Both the position numbers and the translations under genes were made by a program. A model generated the notes under the pieces. That model worked only from the letters and a program-made list of their open reading frames with translations, was not told the DNA's origin and made no database searches. Below, piece after piece: positions 17,133 through 25,602 of a DNA stretch of 64,000 nucleotides (position 1 is its first letter; the number at the start of each line of letters is the position of its first letter). Source of the DNA: CAWCOU01 sp963797335 (GTDB lineage Bacteria > Pseudomonadota > Gammaproteobacteria > JAURND01). Where the stretch lies: positions 124,001-188,000 of the forward strand of contig CAWCOU010000007.1 of NCBI GenBank assembly GCA_963797335.1, in the 5' to 3' direction.

Positions 17133-17479
17133 GTGTTCACCTCTTTATATACACATTCATTATAAATGACTATATATAGATATCCATTATTTGTCAAGGT
17201 TGGAGATAAATATGTATCCATCATTTAAAACTGGTGAAATATTAGACAAATTGGGATTCCCGATTAAGGTTAGGGATTTTATTCTTGAAAATAAGCGTTC
17301 AAATTAAAACCTTACTTTAGTGCCATTCATTTCCTCAAAAATCTGAAAAGGAGCAACTACCGTGATTTCGTCAGGTTTGCCATCTAAGACAATGCTGATT
17401 GAGAATTGATGAAATCACGCAACGACTAACTACCTTTTAATTGAATATCCTGAAGTATCGTTTAGACTAAATTCATTTT
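17133..17479. other. intergenic gap between the HTH gene and the ABC-F gene
   Basis: It has the AT-rich promoter region of the HTH/Fic pair and one 31-codon plus-strand frame (17212-17307) starting MYPSFKTGEILDKLG, with a weak GGAGA before it. The peptide resembles a truncated start of something larger; I do not claim it as a gene. Nothing else is recognisable. Confidence 0.4.
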
Positions 17480-18913
17480 TTACATGCATTCAAAAATAGC
17501 CCCCTCTCTAATTTCATAATAATCCTGAATACCAATTTCCTGTAAAAAATCGCGATCATGCGAAATTGCCAATAAACTACCTGGGTATTTCTTTAAGACT
17601 TCAATGACATGTTGCCGAGTTTCCAAATCCAAATTGTTGGTCACTTCGTCCAGTAATAATAACTCAGGTGTTTCAGCTGCAATATGCGCCAGTGACAAAC
17701 GAGCTTTTTCGCCACCTGAAAGTTGGGCGATGGGCATATTTAGTTCTTCCGGGCGGCGAAATAAAAAATCACTTAAATGGTGGCGAATATCCTTTAGTGA
17801 AGCATCCGGCATTGGGTGATTCATAGAAGTTAGAACGGATTCCGTAGGGCAAAGTGTATGATAATGCTGATCTAAATAACCGATACGGTCAGGTTTGGGC
17901 AATAACCACTCACCATTCCGAATGATTTCCAGCTTGCTGAGGACAGCCTTGAAGAGAGTGGACTTCCCACTGCCATTCTCGCCAAGTAAGGCGACACGCT
18001 GGCCTGCCATCACCGACAAATAGATATTCTGTATCAACCATTGATTTTGAGCGTAACCGATAGAACCGTTGTTGATGGATAGAACCGTGTGGCTCGTTAA
18101 TTTGCCCGGCAGTTTAAATTTCGGAAGAATGACTTCCGCAATGTTTAGCTCTGCCAATTCCGACAATACGACTTGCTTTTTAGTTGCGAGCTGTGCTTTT
18201 TTCCGGCCACTGGTTTCTTGTGACCGACCTGCTTTAGCTCGACTCACCACCGTTGGCCATTTTCGTTGTGAGATACTTTTAGCCCCTTTCGCCTTACTTT
18301 TAGCAGCACGCTGTTGTTCCTGCATCAAGGATTGATGCAACGCTTTTTGTTCACTTTTCAATCTTTGCAGAGAGGTCTCGAGATGGGTGCGTTGAATGAC
18401 TCGAGCATGTTGGTAATCATCAAAGCTACCCGTGAAAATCTGAATCTGACCGTGATCGATGTGCCAAAAAGTATCTACCGATTGACGCAACAATGCTACA
18501 TCGTGTGAAACAACCAGTAAAGTGCCTTGAAAATGTGCCAACAACCGCAACACCTGTCGGCGATTGCGTTCGTCGAGGTGATTAGTGGGCTCATCCAGCA
18601 ATAATATATTGGGCTGGAGACTCAAAGCTTGCGTCAAGGCGCAATTCAACCGCTCGCCACCACTGTGCTCAGTAAATTCAGTAATGACTTGTGGCACATA
18701 CCCAATCACTGCGTCGCGGGGTATTTTGATATGCCCGGCGGACGCTTCCCCATGTCCTCGCAATAAATTTAAAAGACTGGATTTGCCACTGCCATTACGA
18801 CCAATAATCGCAATGCGGCTGCCATAATGAATTTCAGTGCTAAAAGACTCAAAACAGGTTTTATGTGGAAAAGATAAGGATAAATGTTCAATTTGGATCG
18901 GTTTATGCATCAT
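17480..18913 (-). CDS. ABC-F family ATPase
   Basis: Soluble protein with two ABC ATPase domains and no membrane part, about 477 residues from the chosen start MMHKPIQIEHLSLSF (the frame opens 16 codons earlier). The first domain has Walker A IGRNGSGKSS, a shortened signature (EHSGGERLN) and Walker B NILLLDEPTNH. The linker is very basic (QQRAAKSKAKGAKSISQRK). The second domain has LLGENGSGKST, QLSGGEKARLSLAH and LLLLDEVTNNLD. ABC-F proteins act on ribosomes, as translation factors or as antibiotic protection proteins. The class cannot be decided from this, although a mobile-looking neighbourhood would suit a resistance-type role. Confidence 0.9.
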   Translation of the reverse strand: MMHKPIQIEHLSLSFPHKTCFESFSTEIHYGSRIAIIGRNGSGKSSLLNLLRGHGEASAGHIKIPRDAVIGYVPQVITEFTEHSGGERLNCALTQALSLQPNILLLDEPTNHLDERNRRQVLRLLAHFQGTLLVVSHDVALLRQSVDTFWHIDHGQIQIFTGSFDDYQHARVIQRTHLETSLQRLKSEQKALHQSLMQEQQRAAKSKAKGAKSISQRKWPTVVSRAKAGRSQETSGRKKAQLATKKQVVLSELAELNIAEVILPKFKLPGKLTSHTVLSINNGSIGYAQNQWLIQNIYLSVMAGQRVALLGENGSGKSTLFKAVLSKLEIIRNGEWLLPKPDRIGYLDQHYHTLCPTESVLTSMNHPMPDASLKDIRHHLSDFLFRRPEELNMPIAQLSGGEKARLSLAHIAAETPELLLLDEVTNNLDLETRQHVIEVLKKYPGSLLAISHDRDFLQEIGIQDYYEIREGAIFECM

Positions 18914-19094
18914 GATGCTCTTAAAGTTAAGGGTCTGGAAAAAGAGTGTCAATTCAGACACTTATCGCCCCTTGTGGGCAACTTTAAGCAGCTAAGTTCA
19001 TGATATATAAAACCTCATAGGATTGGATTTAGGATTTATTGAGTAAATAATTATACACTAATAGAGCAGGGTGGTCTATGAAATTCTTCAGCTG

Positions 19095-19415
19095 TTCATA
19101 AAATCCTCTTTCAACTCGAATATTTATTCTGTGCCATATGATCGGTTGTTTTAATTAATTGTGCAGCTATTCCGGGCTCTGTCGCACTATGGCCTGCATC
19201 TGGGATAATATGAAGCTGTGCCTCCGGCCATGCTTGATGTAAATCCCAGGCATTGGTTACAGGGCAGCACATATCATAGCGGCCGTGGATAATGACACCT
19301 GGAATATGGCGGATTTTATTCATATTATGAAGTAATTGGTTAGGTTCTAAAAACAATTGATTCATAAAATAATGGTTTTCAATGCAGGCAAAGGCTAAAG
19401 CAAATTCTGGGTTGC
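19095..19415 (-). pseudogene. 3' fragment of a proline iminopeptidase gene, copy 2
   Basis: Near-identical to copy 1 over 302 bp. It extends a little further upstream, encoding NPEFALAFACIENHYFMNQ before the shared part, which is the normal iminopeptidase sequence. It is therefore the longer remnant, while copy 1 breaks at GGCTTT. The nucleophile half is missing here too. Confidence 0.82.
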
Positions 19416-19488
19416 CGACTCATTAGTGGAGAAGATAGCTAATCTTTGTGCATGCAATCATAGCGATACCGCCAGTATCAAAATAGTA

Positions 19489-19513
19489 CCCTGACGGGCG
19501 CAGCCCGTCAGGG
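19489..19513. repeat. 11-bp perfect hairpin
   Basis: CCCTGACGGGC and GCCCGTCAGGG are separated by GCA, forming a strong GC-rich stem in AT-rich surroundings. No T-run follows on either side, so a standard terminator is not supported. It may be the end of a small repeat element. Confidence 0.55.
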
Positions 19514-19541
19514 TTACTCCGTGCCGTTGTGAATTTGGCGA

Positions 19542-19742
19542 TTAGTTTAGCCAAAGTTTAGTTCGGAAAGAGCTACCATTTGGTTCTAAGTTTTGATGTC
19601 GCTTTGGAACAGCCAAATCGACAGCGGCACTCCTTAAACCAACCCAGGTATCGACCATTTCAGAAGTACATTTTGGTAGGGAAGGATGGATCGGATTGTA
19701 ACTTTCAGCCCAACTGTGTATAGACAGTCTGGCGAAAAAATT
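19542..19742 (-). pseudogene. possible 3' remnant of an unknown gene
   Basis: The minus strand keeps an open frame of about 66 codons with protein-like content: FFARLSIHSWAESYNPIHPS, MVDTWVGLRSAAVDLAVP, ending SSFRTKLWLN and TAA. There is no start. I do not recognise the family; it is reported because the composition is far from random AT-rich sequence. Confidence 0.3.
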
Positions 19743-19795
19743 TTACACTAATCATAAATGAATTGTATGCCGTTTCATCATGAGGGAGGCTTCAA

Positions 19796-19933
19796 ATGCC
19801 ACTTATAAAACCGGTCAATACTGAAACGGGTTCAGTCAAAATTAAATTGGTAAAATCTTTAAACAGTGAGATACAGCAGTACATCGAGTGGGCAGGGGTA
19901 ACTGGGCTAATTGTGTTTCCCATGCAATTTTAG
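19796..19933 (+). CDS. small protein, probably truncated, 45 residues
   Basis: ATG with a strong GAGGGAGG seven bases upstream. The product reads MPLIKPVNTETGSVKIKL, then SLNSEIQQYIEWAGVTG. The pattern KIKL(V/E)SLNxEIQQYxEWAG resembles a short conserved protein found near conjugative elements. After WAG the sequence turns to unrelated LIVFPMQF, so the 3' end is probably lost. If so it is a remnant of an older mobile element. Confidence 0.4.
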   Translation: MPLIKPVNTETGSVKIKLVKSLNSEIQQYIEWAGVTGLIVFPMQF

Positions 19934-19965
19934 AGAGAAATCGTGTAATTTGTCGGATTAGCTTT

Positions 19966-20739
19966 ATGGAAATATTAAAATCAAAACTTTTAGAACAATT
20001 CGTTAGCATTAAACATGCCTTCTTTACGAGAAATGGAGGCATAAGTAGTGGGGCCTATTCGTCACTGAATTGTTCGTATGAAAGCAATGATCTTCGTCAT
20101 AATGTGATTGAAAATCGTAGACGTGCATTGGCTCATTTTAATAAGCCATTAACGTCACTTGTTACTTTGCATGATATACATAGTACAAAAACTCTTGTAG
20201 TAGAAAAACCGTGGACTGCAGATCAATCGCCGCGAGCGGATGGAATGGTAACAAATAAGCCAGAGATAGTTTTAGGTGCAGTCAGTGCTGACTGTCCTGT
20301 TATTCTCTTTGTAGATTATCAATCACGTGTTATTGGCACAGCCCATGCGGGATGGCGTAGCGCTAAAAATGGCATTATTCAATCTGTGATAAGTGCCATG
20401 TTATCTCTAAATGCCAATACTAAAAACATACATGCAGCAGTTGGGCCATGTATAGCTCAATGTTCATATGAAGTTGATATCAATTTCTATAAAAATTTCA
20501 TCATCGAGAGCGACTTGAACCAACACTATTTTAAATCTACGAATAATGAGAATTATTTTTTGTTTGACCTTCGTAGCTATATTTGTAGCAAATTAAAATT
20601 CGCTGGAATTGAACACATTGATTCTATAGGGGGCGATACTTACCAAGAGAATGACAAATTTTTCAGTTACCGTAGATCTTGTCATCACAATGAAAAAGAT
20701 TATGGTTGTCATTTTGCTTGTATTTTTTTGGAAAATTAA
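19966..20739 (+). CDS. pgeF: multicopper polyphenol oxidase-like protein, PgeF/YfiH family
   Basis: YfiH/PgeF proteins remove wrongly incorporated L-Ser from peptidoglycan precursors and show purine-nucleoside phosphorylase or laccase-like activity in vitro. The 257-residue protein keeps the family hallmarks: AFFTRNGGISSGAYSSLN near the N-terminus, SADCPVILF with the ligand Cys, GTAHAGWRS with the ligand His, and AVGPCIAQCSYEV. The end has FFSYRRSCHH. I start at MEILKSKLLEQF since the preceding 26 codons do not belong to the family. Intact despite lying among broken genes; the chromosome may carry another copy. Confidence 0.9.
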   Translation: MEILKSKLLEQFVSIKHAFFTRNGGISSGAYSSLNCSYESNDLRHNVIENRRRALAHFNKPLTSLVTLHDIHSTKTLVVEKPWTADQSPRADGMVTNKPEIVLGAVSADCPVILFVDYQSRVIGTAHAGWRSAKNGIIQSVISAMLSLNANTKNIHAAVGPCIAQCSYEVDINFYKNFIIESDLNQHYFKSTNNENYFLFDLRSYICSKLKFAGIEHIDSIGGDTYQENDKFFSYRRSCHHNEKDYGCHFACIFLEN

Positions 20740-20856
20740 TTTTACACTTGTACCGTTGTAGGAGCAGAAGGGTCAAGTCTGGCTTTCTGCCTTTCTTTTT
20801 TGCTGTTCTGATTAACAGTAGCAATATTCTTCAAATAGCTTTTTAAAAAAGGCATA

Positions 20857-21249
20857 TTGCTAGCATCTGTGCCTTATCATGACTTTATAAAAGCCATGCT
20901 GCATGATTTAAATAGACTTTCCAAGGATCTTGAGCAGGACACTCGAAATGTTTTGCTGACTTATGCGCGAATCTGGAGTACTTTGGAAACAAGTGCGATC
21001 CGCTCTAAATCTGCTGCGGCAAACTGGGCAATGAGTCGTTTACCTAAAGCGTATCAGCCTGTGATTGAGCGGGCCAATTTGATATATATTGGCGCAGAAG
21101 ATGAATATTGGAGTGATATCCGGGTGCTTATAAAACCTTGCACAGATTTTATGGTAAACAAAATTAATGCTAATATTTCATCGATAAATTTTGATGATCC
21201 AAATAAGTTAATAAAACTCTTTGATGAACCATTTTCAGAAGGCTCCTAG
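20857..21249 (+). pseudogene. C-terminal remnant of an AadA-type aminoglycoside nucleotidyltransferase
   Basis: The frame encodes DTRNVLLTYARIWSTLETSA, then AAANWAMSRLPKAYQPVIER and a following helix. This is the DUF4111 helical C-terminal half of streptomycin/spectinomycin adenylyltransferases. The N-terminal nucleotidyltransferase domain with its GSxxxG and DxD residues is absent: upstream sequence is unrelated and has stops. It cannot confer resistance alone. Confidence 0.75.
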
Positions 21250-21425
21250 CTTCGTTTAGAATAACGTGGGAAGTTATCTACCAAAATGCCTGCCATGGCT
21301 GATCTTTCGAACTACATCAATATCCAAAAGGGATCAGCTATGGCAAGCAAGCTGGGCTTATGCACACATAATGAATAATATTTAATGAACCTTTTAAAAA
21401 CAAATTAAACGCAGGAGAAAATTGA

Positions 21426-22571
21426 ATGACAACCGCTTTTGAAAAGATTGAAATAAAAGTAAAAGCAAAGGCAAAAGAAGACTCAATTCCGACTATTCAT
21501 AAGCTAATTATTCCAATTCTTAGAAAAAATCGATTCTTTATGCAATGTGCTCGCATGAAGAAACCGTACTCGACAAAGAAAATTATAGAACTACTTGACG
21601 CACACCTGGTGTTTATTGCAAAGGAGCATCCATCAATACCAGAGTCTGATGGTATACCTTTACTCCTGGGCGTGATAAATTACCTTCTAAAAGCTAATTG
21701 TCGCAATCCGGAGAGTTTATCGTATATAAAGCTTGCTCTTGCTGACCTGTTTAAACAGGCGGAAAATCAATTTAAAGAAAAAAATAGAGATAGGAAAGAA
21801 AAACCGGGTGAGCCACAATTAGAAGAAACATTAATGTATTTCTCTGTTGTGAATGAGGTTATCGGTAAAGGGATTGACAGGTTATGTGAAAGTAAACCAA
21901 TCATGACTCCCCCTTTGAGGCTTGAAGACTTTCAGAACCTACTAGCATCCTCGCCATTGATCAATGATCATAGCAAACCAGAGCCTAAAGAATTAGCTGC
22001 ATTTTTTGTTAAGCTGTTAAAAGAATTCATCACACCCAAGGATATTCTTAATTTAGTGAATCTTGAGGTGCTTATAGAACAGTATCGCGAAATTATCGAA
22101 AAAGATGAGGAGGCAATAACGCTAATTAATGGCGCAAGAAACTCTCTTTTTTTACCAACTATGGAAGGAATTGCGGATATCAAACGAAGAGATATTTCTT
22201 TCCTATGTCCAGTCAGCGCCAACATATTAAAAAATCTACATAAAATTGCTTATACTGAATATGAATCTTATCCCTCATTGGCTAAAATACCAGATGGCGT
22301 TAAAAAAGAAAAACTACATGAAGCTTTGATGGCAGCAATTCCCTGGATTGAAGATAAAAAAGCGCTTGCTGAGCTTAAACATTATTTAAAATGTGAAATC
22401 AATATAGTAACTGAACTGCTCAACATGCCAACGGGTCCATTTGCTTTTATCCGTAGCACGGCTCCTACTGCACACTACTCCGAGATTTTAGATTTATTGG
22501 ATAAGCGTGAAAAAGAATTGGAAGACGATTTATATGAAGATCCTACTCACAAAGTGATTTGTGGTCTATGA
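21426..22571 (+). CDS. hypothetical protein, 381 residues, effector-like
   Basis: Unrecognised, largely alpha-helical soluble protein. ATG is preceded by GCAGGAGAAA, a good ribosome-binding site. The N-terminus is lysine-rich (IEIKVKAKAKEDS). The body is rich in Leu, Lys and Glu with no known motif. The last 25 residues contain an acidic block (DKREKELEDDLYEDP) followed by HKVICGL, similar to E-block signals of Dot/Icm substrates. It stands alone among decayed genes. Effector status is an inference that depends on the host being a member of Legionellales. Confidence 0.65.
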   Translation: MTTAFEKIEIKVKAKAKEDSIPTIHKLIIPILRKNRFFMQCARMKKPYSTKKIIELLDAHLVFIAKEHPSIPESDGIPLLLGVINYLLKANCRNPESLSYIKLALADLFKQAENQFKEKNRDRKEKPGEPQLEETLMYFSVVNEVIGKGIDRLCESKPIMTPPLRLEDFQNLLASSPLINDHSKPEPKELAAFFVKLLKEFITPKDILNLVNLEVLIEQYREIIEKDEEAITLINGARNSLFLPTMEGIADIKRRDISFLCPVSANILKNLHKIAYTEYESYPSLAKIPDGVKKEKLHEALMAAIPWIEDKKALAELKHYLKCEINIVTELLNMPTGPFAFIRSTAPTAHYSEILDLLDKREKELEDDLYEDPTHKVICGL

Positions 22572-22829
22572 GTAGTCTTGTAAATTTGTTGTTGCCGTGA
22601 TAGGCTTTGCTTGGCTCATTAGTTCAGCTACTTGTTAGCTAAAACCCTGGAATTCCTATTGAGCCTCCATTTATTTTAAGGGGCTGTGCTTGCAAGGTGA
22701 CTATGAATTCTTTACCAAAAACTCATTCACAAGCTTTCTAAATTGTTCCGGTTGATCTTGATAGACAGGAGTACCAGCGCCCTAATTTATGCTTGCTTTC
22801 GAGTTAATAAATCACTGGAAGGTTTTTCA

Positions 22830-22972
22830 GAGAATAGGGTTTGGTATAAGGAAGGACCAGCTGCGACAAGTGCTATGCCTTATGCCGTTTGTAAAGCAGG
22901 CATTAATCATATGACAAAATTATCGGCGAAAGAATTAGGGCCGGAAATTCGGGTAAATGCCATTGCACCTAG
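22830..22972 (+). pseudogene. internal fragment of a short-chain dehydrogenase
   Basis: Encodes AMPYAVCKAGINHMTKLS and AKELGPEIRVNAIAP, the catalytic YxxxK helix and the following strand of a classical SDR. The nucleotide-binding N-terminus and the substrate end are missing. It runs directly into a YciI fragment at about 22970, marking a deletion junction. Confidence 0.75.
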
Positions 22973-23190
22973 ATTATGGTTATCAGCATGAAATATTTGT
23001 CGCTTCTGGTCCAAAAAACCCGAGAGATGGGGGTGTTATTATTTCTCAGGTAACCGATCGACATCAGCTCGAAACGATTTTACAGCAGGATCCTTTTTAT
23101 ATACATGAAGTAGCAGAATATCAGGTTATTGAATTCATCCCAAACAAATACCATCCTGATTTTGCCACTTTTATAAGTAACTGCACCTAA
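22970..23190 (+). pseudogene. 3' fragment of a YciI-family gene
   Basis: Reads DYGYQHEIFVASGPKNPRDG, then a DRHQLETILQQDPF block and EYQVIEFIPNKYHPDF, matching the latter two thirds of YciI-like ferredoxin-fold proteins. The N-terminus with the catalytic His/Asp region is replaced by SDR sequence. A decay product. Confidence 0.7.
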
Positions 23191-23220
23191 GTGCTTCCCA
23201 AATAATACCGGAGGTATTTT

Positions 23221-23598
23221 ATGCCTATGGCTCGGATTTCTTTATTGAAAGGTAAATCGACTGAATATTTCCGGGCGATTTCCGATAGTGTGCATCAAGC
23301 TTTGGTGGACGCTTTCGAAACACCAACGGATGATCGTTTCCAGATCATCCATCAGCACGAACCAGAAGAGCTTGTATTTGATCGTCATTATATGGGAGGG
23401 CCGCGATCTGACGACTTCGTATTGATTTGTATTACTGCTGGAAAGTTGCGCAGCACTGCAACCAAACAAGATTTTTACAAAAGATTGGTTCAATTGCTTG
23501 CTAAGGATCCGGGCATGAGACCTGAAGATGTCATGATCGTGATTAACACGACTCAGCTTGATGAATGGTCATTTAGCGCCGGTAACTCGATCATATGA
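23221..23598 (+). CDS. tautomerase-family protein
   Basis: The 125-residue protein starts MPMARISLLKG; after Met removal Pro-1 would be the catalytic base of the tautomerase superfamily. The rest fits the longer Tautomerase_2 type (ISDSVHQALVDAFETP, QIIHQHEP, PEDVMIVINTT, EWSFSAG). GGAGG precedes the ATG by nine bases. Its stop overlaps the next gene's start by four bases (ATGA), so it is operonic with the PhzF-like gene. It probably isomerises a small aromatic or keto compound; the substrate is unknown. Confidence 0.88.
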   Translation: MPMARISLLKGKSTEYFRAISDSVHQALVDAFETPTDDRFQIIHQHEPEELVFDRHYMGGPRSDDFVLICITAGKLRSTATKQDFYKRLVQLLAKDPGMRPEDVMIVINTTQLDEWSFSAGNSII

Positions 23599-24416
23599 AA
23601 ATACTCAATTGCTTTTGTACTGAGTTACCTAATTCGGGTAATCCTGCTGGTATTATTTTTGATTTTTCTGGCGATAAAATGGAAAAACAAAAATTAGCAC
23701 AGAAATTGCAATTGCCAGTGATCGTATTTATTAGTAAAGCTGATTCTTCTATCCCAGTTTTACAATTCTTTTATCCCAATATAGAAATGAATTTATGCCT
23801 GCATGGCGCATTGGCTGCAGCTTTCCTCTTAATGGAGCAGCGTCAAACTAATCATATTGTTGTATCTAACGCAATAGGAGCATTGTTCCAGGTGATAAAA
23901 TTAGAAGACCAGGTCGTGCAAATAAAAGTATCTGAAGAACCTGTTTCGGTATATACCCCAAATCAGAAAATATTAAAACAATTGTTGAATTTAACGGATA
24001 TTAGTGCAATTTCTGAAGACTTCCCGATGGCTGTTGCATCAGTCGGCAGTCCTAAATTTTTCATCCCTCTGAAATCAGCAGAAGTTTTAGCAGACTTACA
24101 ACCTAATTTTGATTTGATTAAACAATGGAGTCTGGATAATCAAATCAATGGTCTTTATGCTTACGCGCCAGAGTCAACAACACCGCTGTTATTGCAAGCC
24201 CGTGCATTTAATCCGAAAACAGGGCAGAACGAAGATGCCGCCACTGGAGTGGCCGCTGCCGCTTTAGGTTTGCTTTTCAAAAAAGATCTGATGATTAAAC
24301 AAGGCCATTTTATAGATAAACCCAGTCAGTTGATAATTACTTATCATCATCCTGACGAAATTTATGTGGGTGGAATAATCATTGAGCTAAATAAGTCTAT
24401 CCAAGATCTTGATTGA
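23595..24416 (+). CDS. PhzF-family isomerase
   Basis: Member of the PhzF/diaminopimelate epimerase fold, 273 residues, shorter than the usual 280-300. Features include NSGNPAGIIFDF near the N-terminus, NLCLHGALAAAFLL (the position where PhzF has C/S-GHAT), and NEDAATGVAAAALG with the conserved GxDxATG-like loop. The catalytic Glu of PhzF (DVFT.. E) is not obvious. It is coupled to the tautomerase gene, and a decayed LysR-type gene follows on the other strand. Such trios are common in Legionellales and other bacteria; the physiological reaction is unknown. Confidence 0.85.
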   Translation: MKILNCFCTELPNSGNPAGIIFDFSGDKMEKQKLAQKLQLPVIVFISKADSSIPVLQFFYPNIEMNLCLHGALAAAFLLMEQRQTNHIVVSNAIGALFQVIKLEDQVVQIKVSEEPVSVYTPNQKILKQLLNLTDISAISEDFPMAVASVGSPKFFIPLKSAEVLADLQPNFDLIKQWSLDNQINGLYAYAPESTTPLLLQARAFNPKTGQNEDAATGVAAAALGLLFKKDLMIKQGHFIDKPSQLIITYHHPDEIYVGGIIIELNKSIQDLD

Positions 24417-24448
24417 TTATTACTCGGCAAATATAGTAGAAGTACCAA

Positions 24449-24471
24449 TTCACCACGCGCCGCGTGGTGAA
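24449..24471. repeat. 10-bp perfect inverted repeat
   Basis: TTCACCACGC and GCGTGGTGAA around GCC, 33 bases after the PhzF stop. The position suits a transcription end, but the downstream sequence is ATCTAAAAAA, not a T-run, so a rho-independent terminator is not proven. Confidence 0.45.
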
Positions 24472-24567
24472 TCTAAAAAAACAGCTAGAAGTTTCTATGC
24501 AACGGAAGCTGAAAAAACCATTGTCTTGGGCATCAATTGGATCCATAGACAGGTATAGCGCAGTGAC

Positions 24568-25010
24568 TTAGCTTTGATTAAATCCAATTATATCAATGGC
24601 GAGATTATTGTCGTTTATGGCGGATTTTCTATTGTGTAAAAAATCGATGAAAGCTTTAATTTTTGGATCTTGATAGGGTTTAGATTCATAAAAGGCATGC
24701 ACTGATTTTAGTTGTTCCATTTCCTTAGGTAATACGTAAGTTAATTTTTTTTGCTCAACTAATCTTTTGACCATATATTCATGCTCCAAAATATGCAAAT
24801 ATGCTTCAAGGCGGCTTGAATCATAGCTTCTGATCTGTTAACCCATAATAGAGGCTCAACAATTAATTTTTGATTGTTCTTAAATAGAATAAAGTAAGGC
24901 GGTTTCCTAACAGAATGCCCAATAATATCATGTTGTAACAATTCTGAAATGGAGTGCGGTATGCCTTTTCGTTTGAGGTAGTGAGGAGATGCGCAGAGTA
25001 CAGTCAGTTC
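24568..25010 (-). pseudogene. LysR-type regulator remnant, frameshifted
   Basis: Reading from 25010 gives ELTVLCASPHYLKRKGIPHS, ELLQHDIIGHSVRKPP and SEAMIQAALK. Near 24790 the frame shifts to EHEYMVKRLVEQKKLTYVLP and ends HAFYESKPYQDPKIKAFIDF. This is the effector-binding domain of a LysR regulator broken by a frameshift and missing its DNA-binding domain; a stop codon lies just upstream. Confidence 0.7.
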
Positions 25011-25602
25011 TTATTGCTTCGTAACAAGTCGAAATAATTTCTCTGCACTTTTCCTCAGATAAGAATTTTTTGAAAAAAAGCTCGGGATCTTGTTATTGCT
25101 CGCCTGGTCATAACAAACACTTTGCCAGCTCAAGGATTTTTTTGCGATTAAAATTGCCTCATAAATATGGCGATGTCTTTCAAGCTAGTCACTTGTTTCA
25201 CAATGTAAAGAAAAAGCTTCCTGCATTAATCCAGAGAAAAAACCACGCCATTTTTTATTTGACTACGAATAAATTGAATAAATGCTGGTATTTGATCTTG
25301 TATGTCCTCAATGACTTAATTGTCTGCAACATCATTGGTGGTGGGGACGGAAGCCATAATTTCTCCTGTTCTTTCATTAATACCTAAATGCAACTTCCGC
25401 AGAAATGCCAGATTGGGGATGGGGTAGATTGATATATTTAAACTCTACCCCTCTTCAAAGGGAAAATATTGATATTTTTAATCATTATAAAGCATAAATT
25501 TACTTGTTTTAAATATTTTTTGGCGTCCGGGGTAGGGATTTATCAACGATTATTATTATTAGTGCTATCTTTATAATAGGAGTCAAAATTTTGGAGGCTG
25601 GA

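Larger units (their letters stand above)
24417..25590. other. decayed stretch of about 1.2 kb
   Basis: Contains the LysR remnant and hairpin listed separately. The right half (25020-25590) is AT-rich with no frame I trust. The sequence before 25603 carries the promoter of the ATP-grasp cluster, but I cannot fix the boxes. Confidence 0.5.

Noticed and set aside
24449..24471. Rho-independent terminator of the tautomerase-PhzF operon
   Set aside because: Stem is good but no T-run follows in either direction.
25070..25387. 105-codon frame on the plus strand
   Set aside because: Low-complexity composition, no start signal, lies in a decayed region next to a LysR remnant.
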